64,000 nucleotides of DNA from Anaspis maculata (taxonomy: Eukaryota; Arthropoda; Insecta; Coleoptera; Scraptiidae). Positions 43,741 to 63,240 of the stretch are shown here, piece by piece (position 1 is the first letter of the stretch; each line of letters opens with the position of its first letter). The position numbers and the translations under genes are program-made. A model generated the notes under the pieces. The model was not told the origin of the DNA. It saw only the letters and a list, made by a program, of their open reading frames with translations, and ran no database searches. Where the stretch lies: assembly GCA_949128115.1 (NCBI GenBank), contig OX421967.1, positions 57,796,855 through 57,860,854 of the forward strand, given 5' to 3'.

Positions 43741-45423
43741 AATTCAAATGTTTGGGTATGTTCGGGTATATTGTATCAAAAATTCAAAAAATCTTGGAAC
43801 GCAACCAAACATTCAAGTTAGTAAATAAAAACGTAGCTGTAGCAAAAATGTATTATTTTTGGTAATTGTTGACGACCACTACTTCTCGACTTCAGCTACC
43901 AACTTTTCACGGTAGGTAGACACCACCACAACATCACGTTCGTCGACCGTAGTTTCCTGGGGAAACCACTATTTCCAATGTAAAATGCCCCTTCTTTCCA
44001 TTACTTGTCCTACGACGTAAGTACATGCAAGAAGGAGACGTCCTATATAGCTGTTTAAGTGGTTGCCTAACTCTTGGAAAATGCTAGTCGAGAAGTTTGT
44101 TACGGGCACAAATCCCACCAAAGACCCTTTGGCTGTGGTTGAGGAATTTATTGCTGTTAAATTTAAATTCTGGCGCGTTATCACACGTCGTTTTACTGAT
44201 GGGATTGGAGGTTGTTTTTTTGCGGCTCTGGATGATAAGAGGCTGTCACTTTAAAAATTCCATTTTGGGCAGACCGGAAAAGTTACCTCGGCTCCAGCCA
44301 AGAAAATCGATAATTTCCCGACGGGAAAAGAGAGGTCAGTGCATCGGCCGGTGCCGCATTTTGTATTTGGAGCACTACCTCTGTGGAGTTCGAGGTAAGA
44401 TGTTGTCGGATGGCCTCCGTCCAAATTCTGAGCCGTGAAATCAACTTTCCTTTCCCATCAGGTGTCAAGGCCTGGGGCCAAAAGCGTCCATAAGCGCCCA
44501 TCGAAGTCGACGCCTGCAGTAAAGAGCGGTGGTCAACAAGATAGATCAGAGAAGTAGACGTCATCATCATACCTACGGATTATATCAAATTGTCTTGAGA
44601 ATCGACTGCGAGGCCTTATTGCCAGACGTGAGCGTGACGAGACGGACTGAGTGCTTGCCACGGGGCTGTTGGACGGACCGCTTCCATCGCCGTCGTCGTC
44701 CCAACGTCCACCAGGCGTCGCGCACATAACCTCAACCGAGGCTCGACTCAGCATCGGCCTGTCACTCTCTTCGAACCAAGCTGGGACGTTCCCATAGCCC
44801 GAGGCTGACGTGAGGTTGTATTCATGATACTTTCCACTAACCGCTTAGTTAAGGAACTGTAGAGCGCGCTGTAATTTTGTCGGTGCCGAGCAGGGCATCC
44901 AATCATCGGGTAGGGTGGAGTACCTTCGAAAACCAACGCTTGAGCTCAGGTAGGGTTAGTAGGTAGGTAGGCCGTCCGAGGGGTGATTGCGGGTTGTGTA
45001 TTAGCGTGTTCTGCGGTTTCGGATACTGGGGGGAGGTGTTTGAAGGTGATTTAACCTCGCTTCTGCTTTCGGGTGACGTGATCCCCCCGATTTGGGTCCA
45101 GTCGGCCATCTACGATCAAATCAACGGTCTATTCACACTACGCTTTAAATGTTTTTTTTACTTACGAGGCAAATTTCCGCAAATAAACACCAAAAATTGC
45201 GACGAGATTTGTTTGTTTATTTTATATCCGGGTGAAGTGGCGTGGCTCATCAGTCAAGTGTCAACAACGTCACCTGTCACTTGTCACTTCTGACAGTTCA
45301 GGGCTAACCGTGCATTGCCGAACCTCACGCGCTCATAGAAGTAATCACCAGAAGAGGTCGATTAGTTAAATAACTTAATTACGGACGAAGGGACCATAAC
45401 AAGTTAGTAGTCGTAGTCAACAA
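43741..45423. other. Unassigned interior, no recognisable gene
   Basis: Open frames at 43969-44950 on both strands are short and lack recognisable domains. The part from about 44560 to 45110 is GC-richer than its surroundings. Nothing could be assigned. Confidence 0.4.
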
Positions 45424-45662
45424 TTACCTTATTCTTATATGTTTGACTAGAAACCCCAAATTTACAGAAAAACCAGTCGCAATTGTTTTATGAGCCGATT
45501 TCATCAAGAAAAAAAATTGAAACGTGAAAATGACTTTTCACCCTGTAAATTGGGGAGTAGCAGATGTAGAGATGTGCCTTTTTTATATGTTCAGTATGAC
45601 ACTATAAGCTTGCAAGAGAACTGGAACCGGCTTCAATCTAGATCGGTTTCACCAAGAAAAAA
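45424..45662. repeat. Inner inverted copy of the ~148-bp repeats
   Basis: Reverse complement of about 43475-43720, with the TTTCACCCTGTAAA box at about 45537 and TTTCACCAAGAAAAAAA at 45648. Together with 43163-43740 it forms a large imperfect stem with a 1.7-kb loop. Confidence 0.65.
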
Positions 45663-45683
45663 ATCGGTTGTGTCACCCCAAAA

Positions 45684-51584
<5,901 letters not shown>

Positions 51585-51589
51585 TATTT

Positions 51590-51597
51590 TGGCGCCC
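51590..51597 (+). promoter_or_regulatory. Primer binding site
   Basis: TGGCGCCC, 5 nt after the 5' LTR. TGGCGCCC is the start of primer binding sites complementary to tRNA-Lys 3' ends; the following bases (TTAACG) depart from the vertebrate-type Lys site. Assignment to tRNA-Lys is therefore tentative. Confidence 0.6.
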
Positions 51598-52168
51598 TTA
51601 ACGTTCTGGGCCTTTATTTGATTAAAGTCATCGTAAGAAATCTTGAGGGAATACAGGTGCGGTTTCTGAAATTCAACTACTTAATTTTGGTAGGTTTGCG
51701 GCAAGGAAAGTTGAGAAAAATTGGTCTTTTGCCTTGATATGGACTTTGTTATCTAGCGACAAGCCCTTGAGATAGAGTAGGTAGGTAAACTGACATAGTC
51801 TGAAGTCTGTGTAGTAGTAAGACTCAAGCGGAGTTTGCTTATTTTTGCCTTCCTGATTAATTTCAATTTTGTTGTGCCTACCTTGATTTGTTTATTTTTA
51901 GTAATTCTTTATATTTCTTCCGATTTCGAACATCGACACGTTCGATTGTTGATGTATTTTCCAAACACGGGGTAAATTACCTGTGTTTAGTTGGTATTAT
52001 CTGGTTTTATCTAGATAATAATAATTGTTGTTGGTAAGTCTTTTCTTGTTTCACCGGAATTGGGCGAAAATTTTGTGGTGAATTGGTTTTTATTTTCGAA
52101 CGTACGGTTTGAGAAGTATTGAGACTTTTCTTGAAGTCGAGTCCTGCAGTAGTTTTAACGGGAGAAGA

Positions 52169-53470
52169 ATGGCGTTGAAGTGTTCGGCGAGCCACTTGAA
52201 CAAGGACGAACTCACGTACGAGTTGAAAGTGAGAGGACTTGCTGTGGGAACAGTGGATGAGATGCGTCCGATCTTTACCAAGCAGAGGAGTTTGGAATTG
52301 CTGAATGAGCAGATCACCGACACTTACCCGGATAATCCATTCAAGGAAGAAGAAGATGAAGCTGCCTGTAAGGCCAAATTGTTGGAGTTGGATGGACTTC
52401 TTAAAAATTTTGTAAAGAAAGACAAAAAGAGGATCGAGAGCAAATTATGGCATTGTCTGGGAAGAATAAGGAGAATTGATGAAAACTTTGAGGGAAGGAC
52501 GGCCCTACTCAAAGAAGCAACGGCGCTTTACGAGACTTTCATGCAGAAATGTAAGGAAGAAAAACCGGCAGCTCTTGAGGTCCTGGAGACAACCCTGAAT
52601 CAAGCCCTCAATATAGGATCAGCGCCCTACCAGTCGACTCCGAATTCTAGCCCCAGCCATTCCTTAAGTCAGCCTTCCAATGTGAAGCCTATTCCAGTTT
52701 GTAAGTGGGGACTTAAATTTTCCGGAGCACCTGGCACATCCGTCAATGCTTTCCTTGAAAGGGTAGATGAGTTGAAGACAGCTAGGAATGCACGAGACGA
52801 CCTGCTTTTTCATTCTGCTTTGGACCTGTTTGAAGATCGAGCTCTCACGTGGTACCGTTCCGTGCGCCGAAGTTTGATGTCATGGACTGATCTTGTGAAC
52901 CAGTTGCGTGAAGAGTTTCAACCACACGACTACAATGAGAAGTTATTCGACGAAATCAGACACCGGACTCAGGGCGAGTATGAATCCATCGGGGTATATT
53001 TGGCGAATATGAATGGTCTTTTCGCTCGGCTCAGTTGTGCAATATCGGAAGATGCTAAGTTGAAGATCTTACAACAAAATATCGCCCCATTTTACCAAAA
53101 TCAGCTAGGATTGGTAGAAATCGATTCAGTAGACCACCTGCGACAGCTGTGTAAAAAACTGGAAGCACGGAGACACGTTGTTGAGAATTTTGTAGCTCCT
53201 CCAAGAAAACAACGGAATCTGCTGGAGCCTGATCTGGCTTGTGTGAGCTGTGCTCCTGAGTCGGATGTGGCCGCTGCATCTTCAGGCGAGACTTCTGCTT
53301 CTAGATCCAGACCCGCAATTGTTTGTTGGAACTGCCGAAACCAAGGACACGTCATGACTCAGTGCCGACAGCCCCGCAGAGTAAGCTGCCATAAGTGTGG
53401 AAAAGTTGGCTTCACTATTAGAACTTGTCCGGATTGTTCGAAGTCGGGAAACGGAAACCGGCGTATGTAG
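52169..53470 (+). CDS. gag: Gag of Ty3/Gypsy element, 433 aa
   Basis: Capsid/nucleocapsid polyprotein of the young retrotransposon. The start is the first ATG (52169) in good context (AGAAGAATGG). The middle (about residues 170-350) has a retrotransposon gag layout with WYRSVR and LVNQLREEFQP. The C-terminus has two zinc knuckles: a complete CWNCRNQGHVMTQC (CX2CX4HX4C) and a second, CHKCGKVGFTIRTC, in which the His ligand is Phe. The frame ends at TAG 53468-53470, after overlapping pol by 46 nt. The slippery heptamer lies in the overlap. Confidence 0.9.
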   Translation: MALKCSASHLNKDELTYELKVRGLAVGTVDEMRPIFTKQRSLELLNEQITDTYPDNPFKEEEDEAACKAKLLELDGLLKNFVKKDKKRIESKLWHCLGRIRRIDENFEGRTALLKEATALYETFMQKCKEEKPAALEVLETTLNQALNIGSAPYQSTPNSSPSHSLSQPSNVKPIPVCKWGLKFSGAPGTSVNAFLERVDELKTARNARDDLLFHSALDLFEDRALTWYRSVRRSLMSWTDLVNQLREEFQPHDYNEKLFDEIRHRTQGEYESIGVYLANMNGLFARLSCAISEDAKLKILQQNIAPFYQNQLGLVEIDSVDHLRQLCKKLEARRHVVENFVAPPRKQRNLLEPDLACVSCAPESDVAAASSGETSASRSRPAIVCWNCRNQGHVMTQCRQPRRVSCHKCGKVGFTIRTCPDCSKSGNGNRRM

Positions 53471-56400
53471 AAGGCAGCAAACAACGTCGGAGAAGCTCAA
53501 CAGCTGCCACAACTGTTCGAAAAGTCACCTCCACCACGGAAGATTGTGCCAAGAGTGAAAGTGGAATAATATTGGACTACATTTTACAGAACCTCGGAAA
53601 GGACGAACGGCCTTATCTCCATGTACGAATTTATGGGTTGGAGATGTTGGGACTGTTAGATAGCGGCGCTACCCGAACCATCCTGGGGGGCCAAGGTTGG
53701 AAACAATTGAGTTCTCTCAGCGTATCCTTAGACCCTACTCCGAGTAGCTGTACTGTCGCCAATGGAAACGTTTGCACCTCTATTGGGACGTGCCTGCTCC
53801 CTATAGAACTTGAAGGAAGAATAACGACTTTCAATGTCCTGGTCATACCCGAACTCCATCACACTCTGATATTGGGGACCGATTTTTGGAAGAGCATGGG
53901 AATCATACCAAATCTGCGCAGCAAGCAATGGGTTTTCACAAGAGACGAGGATGTGGCAACACTGGAGATTTCGGATCACTTGCGAACGGATCAAAAGCAA
54001 CAGATGGAAGACCTTGTCAACCGCCATTTTGAGAATTACCCGGCTACACTTGGATGCACCCAGGTGGTTAAACATAAAATCGTGACGCATTCCTCACCAA
54101 TAAAAAGTCGATACTACCCCGTCTCCCCGGTAATTCAGAAAGAGATTGACAAGGAATTGCAGAGTATGCTGGAACAAGACATTATTGAGAAATCCAACAG
54201 CCCTTGGGCCTCGCCAATCTTACTAGTGAAAAAGAAAGATGGTTCCTTTCGTTTTTGCGTTGATTTTCGCAAATTAAATGCCGTGACTGAAAAGGATAGT
54301 TATCCACTACCATATGTGAACCACACTTTAGAGAAGCTCCGGGACGCAAAATATCTGTCGACCCTGGACATCCGATCAGCGTATTGGCAGGTACCTATGG
54401 AAGAGGAGTCCAAGATGTATACAGCCTTTACGGTGCCGAACAGGGGATTGTTTCAGTTTAAGAGACTACCTTTCGGATTGCACAATGCCCCGGCGACCTT
54501 CCAGAGGTGCATTGAACAAGTGGTTGGACATGACCTTGAACCTCACGTATTTTGTTATCTTGATGATGTCGTGATTGTAACAAATACCTTCGAGTCTCAT
54601 GTGGAAACCCTTAAAATCGTTTTGGATCGTTTGCGTACCGCTGGTTTCACTCTAAATCGAGAAAAATGCAAGTTCTGCCAGCCTGAACTAAGATATTTGG
54701 GGTATCTGGTGAATCAGTACGGACTCTTGGTAGACCCTGGAAAGGTGGAAGCGATAGTGAATATTCCAACCCCAAAATCACAAAAAGACATTCGTCGACT
54801 AGTAGGTATGGCCAGTTGGTATCGTAAGTTCATCCCTAACTTCTCGTCAATAGTTGCTCCCATCTGCGCCTTGCTGAAGAAACACGCGAAAGTTGTCTGG
54901 ACGAAGGAATGTGACGAAGCTTTCCAGAAAATCAAGTCGCTACTGATCTCAGCACCTATCTTGACCTGCCCGAATTACGACTTACCTTTTGTAGTACAAA
55001 CTGATGCTAGTGACTTCGGTCTGGGTGCCGTTCTGAGTCAGCCCACTCCAGAGGGAGAGAAAGTTATTGCGTATATTAGTCGGTCACTGGAAAAGCGTGA
55101 GCGTAATTTTTCTACGACTGAGAAAGAGTGTTTAGGTGTCCTGTGGGCGGTGGAAAAATTTCGGTCGTATTTGGAAGGAATTCCATTTACTGTGGTCACA
55201 GATCATCACAGCTTAAAATGGTTGCATAACCTAAAAGATCCTGTTGCAAGACTTGCGCGCTGGGCGATCAGACTTCAACAGTATGAATTCCAGATAGTAC
55301 ACCGGAAAGGCCGTGAACACGTCGTTCCAGATATGCTGTCCAGAAGTGTGCCCGTGCTGAATACTGTTGATGAGTCAGGTCAACCGATACTCATCGAGAA
55401 CCGTGGAAAACTCGTCACCGACAGATGGTATGAAAATCTCGTCCAAAATGTCAAGAAACATCCGCAGAAGTTTCCACAGTTCCGCATACAGGATGATGTT
55501 CTGTTCAAGTACGTCGTTGGTAGATCAGTTGGACGGATGGAGGATTACGAGTGCTGGAAAGAGATTGTCCCAAAGCCAGGTCGTCCGGAATTGATTAGAA
55601 GATTCCACGATGAGCCTACTTCGGGCCATGCTGGTGCTTCCAAGACGTATCATCGAATCGCTGAAAGTTATACATGGCCGAAGATGCGACAGGATGTATC
55701 CCGGTATATTGCTGGATGCCGCACTTGTCAATCACACAAACCCGTGCAGAAGTTGCCAGTTGGTCTGATGCATTCGCACGTGCCGCCACGACGACCATGG
55801 CAGACCATAAGTTTAGATCTAGTTGGGCCGCTCCCTAGGTCAAAAAGAGGACATAAGTACATCTTGGTTGTTGCAGATATTTTTTCGAAGTTCGTGCTGA
55901 CTTTTCCTTTGCGGAAGGCAATTGCTTCCACTATTGTGAGACACCTCGAAGACAATGTTATCCTGATGTTTGGAGCCCCATCTACCATGATTTGTGATAA
56001 CGGTTCCCAGTTCCGTGGCAAGGAGTTGGATCATCTGGCGAGGAAGTACGAGATCAAATGCAAATTCACAGCTAACTACCACCCGCAGGCTAATCCCGTA
56101 GAGAGAGTCAACCGAGTGGTTAAAACCATGCTTTCTTGCTACGTGAAAGACGACCAGAGAAAATGGGACGAATGCCTCCAACATGTAACTTGCGCCATTC
56201 GCACTTCGCAACACGAGGTTACTACCTTTACCCCTTATCACATGAATTTCGGTAGGGAAATCACCTTGTGTGGAAATCAGAAGCGGGAGGAGTTGGATTC
56301 GGAAAGGCCTCCGATTGATCCTGCTGTACGAGATGAAGAGATGTTGAAGATCTACGCTCAGGTTAGAAAGAAAATAGTCGAAGCTAATCAGCGCAGTAAA

Positions 56401-56652
56401 CATCACTATGATTTGAGACGTAGAACTGAGGAATATAACGTTGGTCAGAGGGTTTGGAGAAGGAATTTCTCACTGTCTGACGCTACTCGATTTTATACTT
56501 CCAAACTAGCTCCCAAGTACGTTGGTCCCTATGTTATCCAGAAAAAGCTGAGCCCATGGACGTTCCAGTTGAAGAATACTGATGAAATTCCTCAAGGCGT
56601 GTGGCATGCTAAGGATCTGAAACCTTATGTGGAGATCGATGGAGTCGGTTAG
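53425..56652 (+). CDS. pol: Pol of Ty3/Gypsy element (protease, RT, RNase H, integrase)
   Basis: Open for 1075 codons in the -1 frame relative to gag, with no ATG needed if expressed by frameshifting. Domains in order: protease with LLDSGATRTILG (about residue 73); RT with SPWASPILLVKKKDGSFRFCVDFRKLN, LPFGLHNAPATF and FCYLDDVVI (about residues 260-390); RNase H with QTDASDFGLGAVLSQ and TDHHSLKWL (about 525-600); integrase zinc finger (H...H...CRTC); DDE core with D in SLDLVGPL, D in ICDNGSQF and E in NPVERVN (about 790-890); and a GPY module (KYVGPYVIQKKL). All catalytic motifs are intact. There is no chromodomain and no env frame before the 3' LTR. Confidence 0.93.
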   Translation: MSGLFEVGKRKPAYVEGSKQRRRSSTAATTVRKVTSTTEDCAKSESGIILDYILQNLGKDERPYLHVRIYGLEMLGLLDSGATRTILGGQGWKQLSSLSVSLDPTPSSCTVANGNVCTSIGTCLLPIELEGRITTFNVLVIPELHHTLILGTDFWKSMGIIPNLRSKQWVFTRDEDVATLEISDHLRTDQKQQMEDLVNRHFENYPATLGCTQVVKHKIVTHSSPIKSRYYPVSPVIQKEIDKELQSMLEQDIIEKSNSPWASPILLVKKKDGSFRFCVDFRKLNAVTEKDSYPLPYVNHTLEKLRDAKYLSTLDIRSAYWQVPMEEESKMYTAFTVPNRGLFQFKRLPFGLHNAPATFQRCIEQVVGHDLEPHVFCYLDDVVIVTNTFESHVETLKIVLDRLRTAGFTLNREKCKFCQPELRYLGYLVNQYGLLVDPGKVEAIVNIPTPKSQKDIRRLVGMASWYRKFIPNFSSIVAPICALLKKHAKVVWTKECDEAFQKIKSLLISAPILTCPNYDLPFVVQTDASDFGLGAVLSQPTPEGEKVIAYISRSLEKRERNFSTTEKECLGVLWAVEKFRSYLEGIPFTVVTDHHSLKWLHNLKDPVARLARWAIRLQQYEFQIVHRKGREHVVPDMLSRSVPVLNTVDESGQPILIENRGKLVTDRWYENLVQNVKKHPQKFPQFRIQDDVLFKYVVGRSVGRMEDYECWKEIVPKPGRPELIRRFHDEPTSGHAGASKTYHRIAESYTWPKMRQDVSRYIAGCRTCQSHKPVQKLPVGLMHSHVPPRRPWQTISLDLVGPLPRSKRGHKYILVVADIFSKFVLTFPLRKAIASTIVRHLEDNVILMFGAPSTMICDNGSQFRGKELDHLARKYEIKCKFTANYHPQANPVERVNRVVKTMLSCYVKDDQRKWDECLQHVTCAIRTSQHEVTTFTPYHMNFGREITLCGNQKREELDSERPPIDPAVRDEEMLKIYAQVRKKIVEANQRSKHHYDLRRRTEEYNVGQRVWRRNFSLSDATRFYTSKLAPKYVGPYVIQKKLSPWTFQLKNTDEIPQGVWHAKDLKPYVEIDGVG
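53446..53452 (+). promoter_or_regulatory. -1 ribosomal frameshift heptamer G GGA AAC
   Basis: GGGAAAC lies in the gag-pol overlap with gag codons split as G GGA AAC, the canonical X XXY YYZ form. Slipping by -1 enters the pol frame directly (GGG AAA CGG). It lies 15 nt before the gag stop codon. A downstream stimulatory structure was not computed. Confidence 0.75.
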
Positions 56653-56859
56653 TGGTCACACCGAGACTTCGATTTTATCTTTTCCTCTGATTTTTCTTAA
56701 GTTATTTTCAGTCCCTTTTCGTTAGTTTCTTTCTGATTCTTCGTTTGATTTATTTTTTCTCTTTGTCTTGCTATTTCATGGTTTCGTTTCGCTTCTCTTT
56801 GATCACGGTTTTCGTTCCAAATGTTTTCACGAAGCTTGTGTTTAAAGCTTCTCTCCTTT
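56653..56859. other. 3' untranslated region of Gypsy element
   Basis: About 200 bp of T-rich sequence between the pol stop and the polypurine tract. It is too short for an envelope gene. Confidence 0.7.
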
Positions 56860-56874
56860 GAAGAAAGGGGGGAG
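56860..56874 (+). promoter_or_regulatory. Polypurine tract
   Basis: GAAGAAAGGGGGGAG lies 2 nt before the 3' LTR start, the expected site for plus-strand priming. Confidence 0.85.
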
Positions 56875-56876
56875 TT

Positions 56877-59870
<2,994 letters not shown>

Positions 59871-59896
59871 TAGTTGGTGGGGGGTCGGGGAAGTAA

Positions 59897-60218
59897 AAAT
59901 TGAAGATGAAAATTAGTTTTCACCCTGTAACTTGATACGCAGCAGTTGCTGGGTGGTATATTTTTCATATGTTTATTGGAAGACTATGGCCTATCAAACT
60001 AGCCTGAAACCGTTATTTTTGGTAATCAGTTTCTCGAGAAAAAAATTAAGTAGAGAAAAATAATAAACTTTCACCCTGTATACTGATTTGTAGCAGTCGC
60101 AGAGTTAAGGACTTTTGATATGTTGAAGAAGGGACTGTAAGCTTGCTTTGGTGAAAAAATCGTTCTTGTTTGAATTAATTCCAGTAAAGCACCTATTTTT
60201 TTCTATTTCCAATATACT
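59897..60218. repeat. Right terminal repeats of composite
   Basis: Reverse complement of about 43163-43480, ending CCAATATACT. It contains TTTCACCCTGTA boxes near 59917 and 60070. After it, the ZF-E upstream block resumes (ACGTCTCTCGCGCGAAAGC). Confidence 0.75.
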
Positions 60219-60464
60219 AAACGTCTCTCGCGCGAAAGCACTTTGAGCGTCTCTCGACTCGAGCGAAAAGGCCGGTTTCTACTCTTTGACGGTTCATTTT
60301 ACTCCGGCGGATCAGCTGATAAAGGGTGGGGGGCTGAGGGGGTGGCCCCAAACTCTCTGGGTGGTTTACTTGTTTTTCGTAGGAGAAGCCAAATAGCGAG
60401 CCAAATAGGTACCTACTTTTTTTTCTCAGTTCTGTGTTTTATTCCGAGACTTTTGGGATAAGTA
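60219..60464 (-). promoter_or_regulatory. Displaced distal upstream block of ZF-E
   Basis: Matches 25050-25290 upstream of ZF-C, with GCGCGAAAGCAC, CTCGACTCGAGCG and CTCCGGCGGATCAGCTG. It would abut 43161 without the composite insertion. Confidence 0.65.
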
Positions 60465-61405
60465 GGGGAAGAGAGGCGAATATCGACCGATGGTCTAATA
60501 TCGACCACACCACTGTGGCCCACCCTGTAAGTTTTTTGAAATCATGACATAGAGTGCCATCTAGCATTTTGCAAGTGAACTCCAGCACAGCTGTCGGTCA
60601 GCCATTTATTCGGAGCGCTTGACTGACAGAAACGGATTATTGTTTCGAGCCGATATGATTCAAGTTCAGGAGTGTTTATGATAAGGTATTGCAGACTTTT
60701 CATTGTAGTTAGACTTGGGTCTCCTGGTGCAATGTGCAAGGATTATTGATAGTAACTTTGTGTAGTAGGCCTAGTTCCATAATCTAACTATGTTCTTCAT
60801 CATCAAAGAATTGTTTTTTGCTTTTGTTGCCGGCCAATATCGATCACGATGGTCGATATTGTACAAATGGAGTTCTATACATCATTTTAAATGCTTTGCA
60901 AAAAATATCGGCGAAGAACGAATCGTGCCTCGTGTGGTGCGAAGATGACCTGATGAGGTTCTTAAGAGTACTCACACAAGAATTACTTTCGATTTTCTCT
61001 GTTATTCTTTTAGGTCCCTATCATGGGCGCCGTTCTTGGTAAATGTTAGGACTAGGGAGGCAAAATTAAAATAAAACTAGATTTTTTTCGAAAAGAGATG
61101 TTTCGACTTGTATTTTTGCGCTTTAGCTAAGCATGCAGACTACAAAATGGCAAAGAAAACGTGCGATCGATATTATCCGACCTGGTGGTCGATTTTATCC
61201 CGCTGGTCGATATTACCCGCTAACATTTTAACTTTGATTTCGAATTGTTTTCGCAAAAATGTTTCTACTTAGTGAGTGACTATTCAAGGTTTTGGGTAGT
61301 TAAATGATCGGGGAATATGGTACAAAACATACAGCCTTGACAGTGCACATGGCGACTGGTTTTGAATTTTTTGCCTTAAGTGGTCAATATTCACCTGCTC
61401 TCCCC
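60465..61405. mobile_element. 941-bp DNA element with TA target duplication and GGTCGATATT repeats
   Basis: The ends GGGGAAGAGAGGCGAATAT and ATATTCACCTGCTCTCCCC are imperfect inverted repeats of about 24 bp. TA flanks both sides (60463-60464, 61406-61407). ZF-C keeps the empty site (GAGTACTTAGTCAC near 25277). Copies of (A)ATATCGACC and its complement cluster in both subterminal regions (60478-60505 and 61160-61215) and at 60835. It has no convincing transposase; an open frame at 60818-61042 is unrecognised. Confidence 0.75.
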
Positions 61406-61486
61406 TACTTAGTCACTCCCCATTTTAATTCGGCAGCATGCAATTTCGCAAACGGAATTTCCGGGGCGATCCAGATTTGGGTCAGT

Positions 61487-62921
61487 AGACTCATTTCATT
61501 TTCACGCCCATTTTGCCTCCCATCTCCGCTCATTGGCGGGATTTGCCCCACATTCTCTCGTAGCAACTCTGTCAATGTCAGTGACTTTCCACTTCTCATT
61601 ATCGCTGACAACGATATGTTACAATTTGTCATCAGTTGTCAGTAGAGCAGAACCAAAATGTGGAGGAAAAGTCTTGCCACGATGCAAACCTACAGACTCG
61701 ACAACGCTTCACTTGTTCATAAGTGTAAGCATCAAGTGACGGGGAACAGGCGTGATAAGGGAAGGGGTTGAAGTATAGTGCGGAAGGATATTTTGAAGAC
61801 GTACTTGTGAATAACCTGAAGGTAGAAGTAAAGTGCTACAGGAGCCAGGAAAAGGAACAAGCTCCTAAAGAAAATGTTCGGAACAGCATTTGTTTTCAGT
61901 GTCTTCTTTGTACCAATCAGTCACTGATGAATAGAAATCTTCCGCTATAAAGTACCTACCCCGTGAGACACCTAAGATTGAATCAAAATATTGAGGTTTT
62001 GTTGTGAAGTTACAGTAATCGCCAAATAGGAAGGTAAGGTAGCATTCCCAGCACTTTGAACGGTGATTTGGACGACCCCTTTTTGGCCTTGCAAAGACAA
62101 CTTGTAAAACAGCTAAAGTTGTTTCGTTAGCTTTTAAATTCTCCCTGATGCCGGCATCGTGTCTTCCAGTGGTGGCCATCCATTTATTTCGCTTATTTCC
62201 GTCGGCAGGAAAACCGTGGAATGCAACATTTGAGGGAAATCGAGGGGGAAATGCTGTCTTGGACTTTGTGCGGACAACTTTTCACACAACATACGCGCAT
62301 TTTTCGAACTGTTTGATCAGTGTAGCGACACGACACATGTTACAGTCATATTGACAGTGACAATCCACGTTTACCATCACGTACATCACTTCAGCGCATA
62401 CATGAGAACGCATACCTGCAGAGCGCGGTAATTTCAATTTTGACGCACGAAGTGTCACTGTCAATGGCAACTGTCAATCAATAATCGAAATGTTAACAAA
62501 CATAACCTCCTAACCATTCAACATTTGATATTCGTGTGGCAAAAAGACGCGGAAAAGATTCAGGTTATACGAAACACAACGAGCTGCAAGGCGATCACCG
62601 AAACAAGAGCGTTATTAGGTTAAGTCTGTCGAAACGTTAAATCGACGTCAAGCGCTGTCAGCTGCCATTTGCGTGACATTATACACACGCACACCGTTAC
62701 AGTGTTGTCAACTTGTTGTCGTGATATGAGATATGGCAACCTCCTACTTTCACAGGTATGCGCAGAAGCCTTTCGGGAAACGTGGATTCTAATCTATTGT
62801 GGTAGTATCGCCATTCTCGAATTTCGCGCCTAATAATTAAAGGCGTTTAATTGGCCAGGGGTGTGGCTTGAAATTATTCATCCTTGCCTGAACGTCTTTG
62901 TTCCCCATAAGAAATAGGTCT
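61487..62921. mobile_element. T element copy 3, with nested 421-bp insertion
   Basis: Collinear with T copies 1 and 2, with a mutated left end (AGACTCATTTCATTTT) and right end AAGAAATAGGTCT. The flanks equal those of copy 2, so copies 2 and 3 descend from one insertion carried in the ZF duplication. The interior site occupied by the palindrome in copy 2 is empty here (CACCTAAGATTG). Confidence 0.68.
62365..62785. mobile_element. 421-bp element with CCACGTTT termini
   Basis: Begins CCACGTTTACC and ends GGGAAACGTGG. It lies between GACAAT and ATTCTAAT; T copy 2 (about 29537-29548) has the uninterrupted GACAATTCTAATC. An apparent 2-bp AT duplication is present. No coding capacity. Confidence 0.7.
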
Positions 62922-62991
62922 ATTTTGATGCAACTTTGATTTTGAACACTTGGCTTTAGTCGATTCTGATCCCAAGGTTGTCTTATCTACT

Positions 62992-63240
62992 TCAAGTTTT
63001 GACTTCAACAAGAGTTTGGATTTTGAAAATCGGTTGACGGGGAAAAAAAGTTGTCACTGGAATACCAAAATGTTGATATTCTTCGATCACACTGTTGATA
63101 AAACAGATAGGCGAAAAAATCTTAAGTTGGTCGAAGGTAATAAAATGATGAGGTCTCTCTTCAGTGTCTTCATGCACTGAAGTGTCATCTTTGGTCTTGA
63201 AATAAAATTCATGAAAAAAAATCTTGAGTGAATGAGAATT
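62992..63240 (-). pseudogene. Companion-gene fragment (FDQLKIF family), copy 3
   Basis: The minus strand gives HEDTEERPHHFITFDQLKIF and the same continuation to VEVKT as at 29744-29992, with a one-residue insertion (HHF) and a frame change at the SQFSF end. It is a decayed copy carried with the ZF-E upstream region. Confidence 0.4.

Noticed and set aside
56653..56876. Envelope gene in the young Gypsy element
   Set aside because: Only about 200 bp of T-rich sequence separates pol from the 3' LTR.
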